This document shows positions 1-4,958 of a DNA stretch of 7,995 bases, one piece after another. Both the position numbers and the translations under genes were made by a program. Source of the stretch: Pseudomonadota bacterium (GTDB lineage Bacteria; Pseudomonadota; Alphaproteobacteria; UBA828; JAPUJA01); contig JAPUJA010000056.1 in assembly GCA_027296525.1 (NCBI GenBank), forward strand, positions 1-7,995, read 5' to 3'. The stretch's first letter is position 1. Each line of letters starts with the position of its first letter. Below the pieces are notes generated by a model. It searched no databases. It was given only the letters and a program-made list of their open reading frames with translations, and had not been told where the DNA came from.

Positions 1-418
1 CGACGGCACTTTCCCGGACTATCCGCGCGTGATCCCGGTCGGAAACTACAAGTTCGTCCTGGTGCGCTGTCTTCTTCCGCGCTCGGGCGTGGCGTTCGAG
101 ATAGGCCGAAATGAGATCCCCGAAGGTCGAGCCCTGCGCCGCCTTCCGCTTCTCATCGAGAGGATCGACGCCATCCTTGACGGCAACGCGCTCCTTCTTC
201 GCACGATCGCGAGCCTGGCTGAGAGTGAGGTCCGCCCCGTGCCGACCCAGCACCATGAGGCGCTTGCGCCCCTTCTGACGATAGGAGAGCACGAACGCTC
301 TCTTGCCCGATGGGTAGAGGCGCAGGCCGAAGCCCGGCACTTCGGTATCCCAGCGGACATCCCAGCCGCCTCCGTAGGTGAAGCCCCGGATAGCACGGTT
401 CGTAAGCTTGACCTTCAG
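1..418 (-). CDS. Tyrosine recombinase/integrase, N-terminal part (runs off left edge)
   Basis: About 139 residues are visible on the minus strand with no stop before the window edge. The first 85 or so match the Arm DNA-binding domain (DUF4102 type) of integrases of genomic islands and phages: the start reads KVKLTNRAIRGF, then WDTEVPGFGLRLYPSGKRAF, LSYRQKGRKRLMVLG, LTLSQARDRA and a DGVDPL-like end of domain. A core-binding segment begins with TFGDLISAYLERHARARKKT. The last 20 visible residues look less typical, so a frameshift there is possible. The catalytic domain (Arg, His and Tyr residues) lies outside the window. No ATG, GTG or TTG fits the frame. The likeliest start is CTG at 418, preceded by AGGGAGGG (423-430) at good spacing. 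An ATG at 443 is in another frame and stops quickly. The gene points away from the broken hydrolase, as expected for an integrase at the end of its element. Confidence 0.8.
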   Translation of the reverse strand, partial: MKVKLTNRAIRGFTYGGGWDVRWDTEVPGFGLRLYPSGKRAFVLSYRQKGRKRLMVLGRHGADLTLSQARDRAKKERVAVKDGVDPLDEKRKAAQGSTFGDLISAYLERHARARKKTAHQDELVVSDRDHARIVRESAV

Positions 419-431
419 GACGCCCTCCCTC

Positions 432-463
432 GAGTGACCATATGAAGTGACCAGGAAGTGACC
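432..463. repeat. Three direct repeats of (A)GTGACC before the integrase gene
   Basis: GTGACC occurs at 434-439, 447-452 and 458-463. The last two copies share the longer form GAAGTGACC, and the first is GAGTGACC. Centre-to-centre distances are 13 and 11 bp, about one helical turn, so the copies would lie on one DNA face. They sit just upstream of the proposed integrase start. Plausible roles are arm-type integrase sites or a repressor operator. This function is inferred from position only. Confidence 0.5.
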
Positions 464-472
464 ACCAGATAT

Positions 473-499
473 AGTATACCGCGCGGGCGTGGCCGTAAA
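473..499 (-). promoter_or_regulatory. Possible integrase promoter
   Basis: On the minus strand a TATACT box (plus 473-478) matches the -10 consensus in five of six bases, within an AT-rich patch. The best -35 candidate is TTTACG (plus 494-499), four of six, but the spacer is only 15 bp, shorter than usual. The GTGACC repeats would fall around and downstream of the start of transcription, a position suited to autorepression. Weak call. Confidence 0.25.
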
Positions 500-556
500 C
501 GGTGCGCTTTAAGCCACGAGAGAGATAGGGATTTTGAAGGGTGGTCGTAAACGGTG
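489..556. repeat. Pair of 16-bp direct repeats at the element/hydrolase boundary
   Basis: GTGGCCGTAAACGGTG at 489-504 and GTGGTCGTAAACGGTG at 541-556 differ at one base and lie 52 bp apart. They sit between the integrase start and the point where the hydrolase loses family resemblance. They could be integrase core or arm sites, a duplicated attachment half, or remnants of an insertion sequence end. No known element end was recognised. Confidence 0.6.
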
Positions 557-1243
557 TGGTGACGAAACGACTCGCGTCGGCTGATTGGTATTCAGCGCGC
601 TCGCGTTCCGGATCAGGCTGATCTTGCCTTCCTCGTCCGAATAGGGTGCGACGATTCCGTGCAAGAACTCGTCCGTCAGGCGCGCCTTGTTATGAACGCC
701 GTCGGGGAGCCCTGCGCGCACGAACTCGGCGATCTCGGTCGCTGGCTTGCTCTTCCAGGTCGGGTTGCCGAGGTCGATCATGTCGTCGATCGGCCAGGAA
801 TCGTAGGCGACGACGTTCGAGAGCACGAGGCGCTTGACCCGTTCCGGATGCTCGATTGCCATGATGAGCGCGACGCCCCCGCCGGTGTCATGACCGGCGA
901 TGGTCGCCTTGTCCAGCCCAAGCGCGTCCATGAGTCTCACGATCATCGCCGTCTGGGCCATGAGCGAACGGTCGAACCGGTCGCGCCGGTCCGAATAGCC
1001 GTGGCCCAGGAAGTCGGGCGCGATCGCGCGCGCATGGGGCGCGAGCAGCGGGATGACCTCGCGATAGAGGAACGACCAGGTCGGGATGCCATGCAGGAGA
1101 ATCACGGGCTCGCCCTCGCCCGCGTCGGTGTAGGCGACGGAAAGGTCGAGGTAGCTCAAGCCGCCGAGCTCGATGCGCGTCTGGTTCTTGCAGAAGGCTT
1201 GGTGGTCGATCGGGATTTCCCTTTTTGGCTCTTGCCGCCTCAC
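509..1243 (-). CDS. Haloalkane-dehalogenase-like alpha/beta hydrolase, 3' end replaced (probable pseudogene)
   Basis: The 244-residue frame is an alpha/beta hydrolase. The oxyanion strand-loop HGIPTWSFLYR is at 51-61 and DFLGHGYSD at 77-85. The nucleophile elbow GHDTGGG (117-123) has Asp119 as nucleophile, as in haloalkane dehalogenases and relatives that form an ester with Asp. A cap region follows. Family likeness continues to about LIRNASALNTNQ (210-221), then breaks into RVVSSPHRLRPPFK and a stop. Normal members run near 280-300 residues and carry the catalytic His, and often the acid, in the missing part, so this product should be inactive. The break falls at about 575-585, beside the integrase and the 16-bp repeats, which suggests disruption by integration. 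The start is GTG at 1243, 12 bp after the ureohydrolase B stop, with no clear ribosome site; translational coupling is likely. Original substrate unknown; dehalogenation is not assured. Confidence 0.8.
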   Translation of the reverse strand: MRRQEPKREIPIDHQAFCKNQTRIELGGLSYLDLSVAYTDAGEGEPVILLHGIPTWSFLYREVIPLLAPHARAIAPDFLGHGYSDRRDRFDRSLMAQTAMIVRLMDALGLDKATIAGHDTGGGVALIMAIEHPERVKRLVLSNVVAYDSWPIDDMIDLGNPTWKSKPATEIAEFVRAGLPDGVHNKARLTDEFLHGIVAPYSDEEGKISLIRNASALNTNQPTRVVSSPHRLRPPFKIPISLVA

Positions 1244-1255
1244 TTTGAAGCGGGC

Positions 1256-2290
1256 CTAGGCGCTTTCCCGCTTGATGCTCTGATCGACGGTCTCGCCCCG
1301 CGCTTGCGCCATGGCCGCGAGAACCCGCAAGACCATGCACACCGCGAGCCGGGCTGCCGTGCCGCTGACATCGAACACGGGGCAGAGCTCGGAGATATCG
1401 ATGACGCTGACCGATTTGCGCGCGCCGATCATGCCGACGACGCGCACCATCTCACGGGCCTCGAGCCCGCCCGGCTCCGCGGCCGTGACGCCGGGCGCCG
1501 CCGAGGCGTCCATGACGTTGAAGTTGAAGCTTAAATATTGCGCGTCGGTGCCGTTCCAGACCGAGTCGATCGCGTCCCCGGCGACGGCGTCGATACCGCG
1601 CTCGACGATGTCGAACATCGGATAGAAGCGCACGCCGCGGCTCTTGGCGAGATCGATGTAGTCCTTCGGGTTCATCGAGTTCCGCACGCCCACGATGGCC
1701 ACGTTTTCGCCGCTGAGGTTGGGAAGCTCGGTGATGCGCGCCATCGTGCAGGTGCTGACGTTCTTCTCGCCGGCCCAGCTCTCCGCCATGTCGAGATGCG
1801 CGCCGAAGTGGAGGCAGCCCATCTTCTTGCCGCTCCCGATATGGTCCGACAGCGCGCGGGCGGCCTCGATCGAGATCGAGCGATCGCCGCCGCAGATGAT
1901 CGGGGTCTTGTCGGCGGCCAGAACCTCGCGCACCGCGCGGTAAATGCGTTCGCGGGCAACGGCGGGATTGACCTTGGGCATGTCGACGTCGCCGCAATCG
2001 ACGGCGCAGCCCTGGAGGTCGACTTGATATTCGAACCAATAGGGGAAGTATTCCTGCGAGGCGAGGCGGAATTCGCGCGCACCCTCCTCGGAGCCGGGCT
2101 TGCCGATGCCGCCCTCATCGAAAGGAATGCCGACAAAGGCGTAGCGTGCTTTCGATTTCTTGAGCTCTTCGGTGTCGAGCGGCACATGCTCGGAACGCAG
2201 GAAGGTAATCTGTCCCGGCGCCCGGTAGTTGCTGGCCTCGGCGCCGCCGAGCGGCGAAAACAGGTGTGCGTAAGCCTTCGCAGGATTCAT
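1256..2290 (-). CDS. Degenerate ureohydrolase (arginase/agmatinase family) subunit lacking metal ligands
   Basis: The 344-residue protein has the ureohydrolase fold from about residue 50 to the end, but the metal motifs are mutated. GGDH is GGDR (Arg137). DxHxD is GAHLD (Gly163, with His165 and Asp167 kept). SxDxDxxD is SFNFNVMD (Asn256 and Asn258, with Asp261 kept). Four of six ligands are lost while the surrounding sequence stays intact and parallels its neighbour (YFPYxFEY, VDCGDV, NxMNPKD, DASxxPGxTAAEP, ISEL). This favours a maintained non-catalytic partner over a decaying gene. In heteromeric metformin hydrolase a metal-less MfmB subunit is needed alongside the active MfmA; a similar role is inferred here. 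The ATG at 2290 has GGAGG seven bases upstream. The gap to ureohydrolase A is 52 bp. A regulatory or structural role, or an altered activity, remains possible. Confidence 0.9.
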   Translation of the reverse strand: MNPAKAYAHLFSPLGGAEASNYRAPGQITFLRSEHVPLDTEELKKSKARYAFVGIPFDEGGIGKPGSEEGAREFRLASQEYFPYWFEYQVDLQGCAVDCGDVDMPKVNPAVARERIYRAVREVLAADKTPIICGGDRSISIEAARALSDHIGSGKKMGCLHFGAHLDMAESWAGEKNVSTCTMARITELPNLSGENVAIVGVRNSMNPKDYIDLAKSRGVRFYPMFDIVERGIDAVAGDAIDSVWNGTDAQYLSFNFNVMDASAAPGVTAAEPGGLEAREMVRVVGMIGARKSVSVIDISELCPVFDVSGTAARLAVCMVLRVLAAMAQARGETVDQSIKRESA

Positions 2291-2342
2291 CGGTCAACCT
2301 CCCGGTAAAAGATCTCTTTAGGCTCGGCGCTCGAAGGGTTGG

Positions 2343-3407
2343 TCACGGTTCCTTACCTTGCTCGCGGAGCGTTTTCGCCCGACTGCCGAGATAGTGGTAG
2401 GCCAGGCAGCAGGCGAGCTTGATGCTCATCTGGCTAATGTCGAAGAGCGGCGCGAGCTCGGAGATTTCGAAAATGTCGGCGCCATAGGTGCCGGCGATGC
2501 GGGCGACCTGAATGGCCTCGCGTCCCTTGATGCCAAAGGGCTCGGCCGCGGTCGTTCCGGGCATGCAGGAAGCGTCGAGCGAATCGGTGTCCCAGGAACA
2601 GTAGATGCCGTCGGTGCCCTTCCAGGCGATGTCGAAGATCTCCCGGGTGCAGGCCTCATAGCCGCGTTCCGCGACCTCGTACATCGGGATCACGCGGACG
2701 TCGTTGTCGACGAAGAAGTCCATCCAATCCTTGGGATTGAGCCCGTTGCGTGAGCCCATATGCGCGATGTTCGAGCGGTCGCAGTTCGGAAGCTCAAGCG
2801 CGCGGGAGGGGCCGGAACAGTTGGTGTTGTCGATGCCGCACCAATCGGGTGCGGAATCGAGGTGGCAATCGATGTGGATATACCCGATCTTGCCGTTTTT
2901 GTGGAAATCCGAAAGCGCGCGCGCCGAGGGGATGGGGACCGAGTGATCGCCCCCGCACAGGATGACCTGGGCCCCGCCATGCAGGCACTCGCTCACATAT
3001 TGATAGATGTATTCGTGCGAGCGGTCGTTGTTGCCGGGAACGATCGGAACGTCCCCGCAGTCGACGACGCGAAAGAAGGTGAGGAGGTCCACGTCATATT
3101 CGAACATGTAGGGGAAATACTGGGTCGAGGCCTCGCGCAGGCCTGCGGGTCCCTGGGACGTTCCGGCCCGCACGATCTGGCCCTGGTCCCACGGCACGCC
3201 GAGGAAGCAGATCTTCGCCCCCGCCGCCCGGATCGCCTCGCGCTCGGGCACGCAATAGGGCGCCCCCATGAAGGTCGTGATGCCGCCCGCCTTGAACGTG
3301 CCGTTGTGGTTTCTGGGCGAACGGATGTGCGCGTCCGGAGCCGTCTCCGCGGCGGACCCCTGATGCTGGTGGGGCACAAACGACCAAGGTTGCATGCTGC
3401 TGCTCAT
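2343..3407 (-). CDS. Catalytic ureohydrolase subunit, probable nickel-dependent guanidine/guanidino-compound hydrolase
   Basis: The 354-residue protein of the arginase/agmatinase superfamily has complete metal motifs: CGGDHS with His155; IDCHLD with Asp180, His182 and Asp184; SWDTDSLDAS with Asp273 and Asp275. These six residues hold the dinuclear metal centre that activates water to attack the guanidinium carbon, normally releasing urea. Two features depart from typical agmatinase: an N-terminal extension of roughly 40-60 residues, and SLDASCMPG in place of the usual DPxxAPG. The neighbouring hypA and hypB argue for nickel rather than manganese, as known for guanidine hydrolase GdmH and metformin hydrolase. 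The ATG at 3407 has GAGGA seven bases upstream and lies 15 bp after hypA. Candidate substrates are guanidine, methylated guanidines or a biguanide; sequence alone does not decide. Agmatinase or guanidinobutyrase activity is less likely given the partner subunit and nickel chaperones. Confidence 0.9.
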   Translation of the reverse strand: MSSSMQPWSFVPHQHQGSAAETAPDAHIRSPRNHNGTFKAGGITTFMGAPYCVPEREAIRAAGAKICFLGVPWDQGQIVRAGTSQGPAGLREASTQYFPYMFEYDVDLLTFFRVVDCGDVPIVPGNNDRSHEYIYQYVSECLHGGAQVILCGGDHSVPIPSARALSDFHKNGKIGYIHIDCHLDSAPDWCGIDNTNCSGPSRALELPNCDRSNIAHMGSRNGLNPKDWMDFFVDNDVRVIPMYEVAERGYEACTREIFDIAWKGTDGIYCSWDTDSLDASCMPGTTAAEPFGIKGREAIQVARIAGTYGADIFEISELAPLFDISQMSIKLACCLAYHYLGSRAKTLREQGKEP

Positions 3408-3422
3408 CGACGGATCCTCGTG

Positions 3423-3833
3423 TCAAGGACGTGCAGAAGTTGAATCGTCCGAGCGGTGGGCGCTCGGCGGAGACTCGGAAGCGGCCTCGGGTATGTCGAG
3501 CTCGACCGAGACGAGCTGCATTTCGCGCCCGGTGACGACGCGCGGCGTCGGGGTCCCGCAGGTCGGGCAGCGGAAGTTGTAAAGGCCGCTCGGTGTCTTG
3601 ACCGCGTCACAGGCCGGGCAAAGGACGCTGAGCGGGACCTCGTCGATCTCGAGAACCGCCCCTTCGCACGCGGTGCCCCGGGCCGCGGGCTCGAAGCAGA
3701 AATAGAGCGCGCGCCGGACGGCCGCCAACACCCCGAGGCGCACGCGGAGGCGCGTCACCCGCGACGCGCCGTTTTCAGCCGCGTGCTCGCAGGCCAACTC
3801 GATAAGACTGGTCGCGAGCGAGAGTTCGTGCAT
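3423..3833 (-). CDS. hypA: HypA-like nickel chaperone
   Basis: The 136-residue cytoplasmic HypA-family protein binds nickel through its N-terminal Met-His-Glu and passes it to a metalloenzyme together with HypB. The sequence starts MHELSLA, the nickel site. A structural zinc site is formed by CPAC (Cys72, Cys75) and CPTC (Cys89, Cys92). The segment LEIDEVPLSVLCPAC is typical of the family. Usual HypA length is about 113-118 residues; the extra 20 or so C-terminal residues (PEAASESPPSAHRSDDSTSARP region) are Ser/Pro-rich and probably disordered. The ATG at 3833 follows the hypB stop by 15 bp, and the stop is 15 bp before the ureohydrolase A start, so all three are co-transcribed. With no hydrogenase genes in view, the likely client is the ureohydrolase. 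HypA-like helpers of GdmH act in this way. Confidence 0.9.
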   Translation of the reverse strand: MHELSLATSLIELACEHAAENGASRVTRLRVRLGVLAAVRRALYFCFEPAARGTACEGAVLEIDEVPLSVLCPACDAVKTPSGLYNFRCPTCGTPTPRVVTGREMQLVSVELDIPEAASESPPSAHRSDDSTSARP

Positions 3834-3848
3834 GGCTTGATGCTCCGC

Positions 3849-4661
3849 TCAGGCGACCGACGCCGTGCGCGCGCGCAAGGCCCGCTCGCTCGCTTGCCGG
3901 ATCCAGTCGAGCCAGGCTGGCATGCCTTCGCCGGTGCGCGCGGACAGCCGGATGACCGCGATCTGTGGATTGACCCGCCGGGCATACTCGATGGCTCGAT
4001 CCGGGTCGAACTCGACATAGGGCAGGAGGTCGATCTTGTTCAAGACCATGAGCTCGGCGGCCGCGAACATGTCCGGGTATTTGAGCGGCTTGTCTTCGCC
4101 TTCCGCGACCGAAAGGATGGCGACCTTGTGATCTTCCCCGAGGTCGAAGGCGGCCGGGCAGACGAGGTTGCCGACATTCTCGATGAACAGGACCGTTCCG
4201 ATCTCCGGCGCGAGTGAGTCGAAGGCGTGGCCGACCGTGTGGGCATCGAGATGACAGCCCCGGCCCGTATTGATCTGCACGGCCCGCGCCCCGGCCGCGC
4301 GAATCCGGTCCGCGTCGTTCGCGGTCTCCTGATCACCCTCGATGACGGCGACGGGAAGGCTGCCTTTGAGCGTCTCGATCGTGGCGGTGAGCAGGGTCGT
4401 CTTTCCGGCGCCCGGGCTCGAGACGAGATTGAGCGCCAGGATGCCGCGCTCGCCGAAACGGGCGCGGTTTGTCGCGGCATCGGCGTCGTTCTTGGAGAGG
4501 ATGTCCTGCTCGATCTCGACGAGCGCGCGCCGGCCGTGCCCTTGACCATGCGCGTGATGATGGTGGCCGTGACCCCCGTGCTCTCCGGGTATGCGGGCTT
4601 GAGCCAGCGCCCGGCCGTCGAGCCGCGCCTCGCCCTCGCCGCAACCGCAAACGCCGCACAT
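3849..4661 (-). CDS. hypB: HypB-like nickel-binding GTPase
   Basis: The 270-residue HypB-family SIMIBI GTPase uses GTP hydrolysis to drive nickel delivery, working with HypA. Visible motifs are the N-terminal high-affinity nickel motif MCGVCGCG (Cys2, Cys5, Cys7), a His-rich stretch at 28-42 containing HGHHHHAHG, the P-loop SSPGAGKTT (81-89), EGDQETANDA (108-117), and the CH metal site of the G domain (Cys136-His137) with Cys168 in ENVGNLVCP. The G4 motif NKID is at 208-211 and an SART-like G5 segment at 240-243. Length and order are those of full HypB. It is the first gene of the minus-strand cluster. The ATG at 4661 has a GGGGAG ribosome site nine bases upstream. The His-rich tail suggests nickel storage as well as delivery. 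The lack of nearby hydrogenase or urease genes points to the ureohydrolase as client. Confidence 0.93.
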   Translation of the reverse strand: MCGVCGCGEGEARLDGRALAQARIPGEHGGHGHHHHAHGQGHGRRALVEIEQDILSKNDADAATNRARFGERGILALNLVSSPGAGKTTLLTATIETLKGSLPVAVIEGDQETANDADRIRAAGARAVQINTGRGCHLDAHTVGHAFDSLAPEIGTVLFIENVGNLVCPAAFDLGEDHKVAILSVAEGEDKPLKYPDMFAAAELMVLNKIDLLPYVEFDPDRAIEYARRVNPQIAVIRLSARTGEGMPAWLDWIRQASERALRARTASVA

Positions 4662-4740
4662 TCCCGATATCTCCCCGCCGGCGGTCCGCTTTGGACCTTA
4701 TCCATTATCGGCCGATCTTGGCCGCGCCCGGCTTTTGCCC

Positions 4741-4753
4741 TGCATGGTATGCA
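4741..4753. promoter_or_regulatory. Perfect palindrome, candidate operator between the divergent genes
   Basis: TGCATGGTATGCA has 5-bp perfect arms (TGCAT and ATGCA) around a 3-bp centre. It lies 80 bp upstream of the hypB start, inside the divergent promoter region, as a dimeric regulator site would. No regulator gene is present in the window to link it to. The family is unknown; a GntR- or LacI-type site would fit the size. Confidence 0.35.
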
Positions 4754-4775
4754 CGATGCGGCGGTCGAGCTCAAT

Positions 4776-4805
4776 ATGAAATCCCCCGGGATGAAATCCC
4801 CCCGG
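4776..4805. repeat. Tandem direct repeat, two copies of ATGAAATCCCCCGGG
   Basis: Copy one is 4776-4790. Copy two is 4791-4805, with one extra C and one fewer G. A third partial ATGAAG follows at 4809, preceded by AATATG like the first copy. The period is 15 bp. The repeat lies in the divergent intergenic region and may be a regulator binding array or replication slippage. Confidence 0.55.
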
Positions 4806-4815
4806 AATATGAAGA

Positions 4816-4853
4816 CCCTCCCGAGGGAGGGGAAATTACCGAGAGTGAATTTC
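4816..4853. repeat. Two adjacent inverted repeats in the divergent region
   Basis: CCCTCCC (4816-4822) and GGGAGGG (4825-4831) are perfect 7-bp arms with a 2-bp centre. Directly after, GAAATT (4832-4837) and AATTTC (4848-4853) form 6-bp arms around a 10-base loop. They could be protein sites or RNA stems in the leader of the plus-strand gene. The first has too short a centre for a simple hairpin unless the arms open by one or two pairs. Confidence 0.4.
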
Positions 4854-4887
4854 GGCCCCGAGCTCGCGCTTGCAGACCCGGCGGACT

Positions 4888-4957
4888 GGCACCGATAATG
4901 CCGACCCAAAGGCCGGGCGGTTCCGCCCGCAGGTGCCGAGGCGAGAAGGGGGTGCCC
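4888..4957 (+). promoter_or_regulatory. Candidate structured 5' leader with two alternative pairings before the MetX-like gene
   Basis: GGCACC at 4888-4893 can pair with GGTGCC at 4932-4937, enclosing two hairpins: GCC/GGC around GACCCAAA (4900-4913) and GGGCG/CGCCC around GTTC (about 4915-4928). A second GGTGCC at 4951-4956 could compete for the same GGCACC strand. It overlaps the edge of the ribosome site (AAGGGGG, about 4946-4952) of the gene starting at 4959. Such mutually exclusive stems are typical of regulated leaders. No known riboswitch class was recognised. Confidence 0.3.
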
Positions 4958-4958
4958 G

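Noticed and set aside
29..445. A plus-strand open frame of 138 codons at the left end.
   Set aside because: The minus strand in the same place encodes a recognisable integrase Arm domain; the plus frame has no family motif.
659..4217. Several plus-strand open frames of 220-290 codons lying opposite the minus-strand operon.
   Set aside because: Each is antisense to a gene with clear motifs and shows only composition-driven openness.
4727..4740. GGGCAAAAGCCGGG on the minus strand, in the likely hypB leader, resembles the GGGACAAAAGCCCGGG end of the guanidine-I riboswitch.
   Set aside because: The other conserved guanidine-I segments (CUAGGGUUCCG, CUGGUCCGAGAG, ACACGG) are not found upstream in order, so the match is short and probably chance. 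A covariance-model search would settle it.
4745..4759. TGG-N9-TGC spacing resembling a sigma-54 promoter on the plus strand.
   Set aside because: Several consensus bases (the C after TGG, the C of ACG, the first T of TTGC) are missing, and the site coincides with a palindrome that explains it better.
4751..4759. GCACGATGC as half of a guanidine-II (mini-ykkC) riboswitch with an ACGA loop.
   Set aside because: The loop is not closed by a proper pair, the stem is only two or three pairs and no second ACGR hairpin is nearby.
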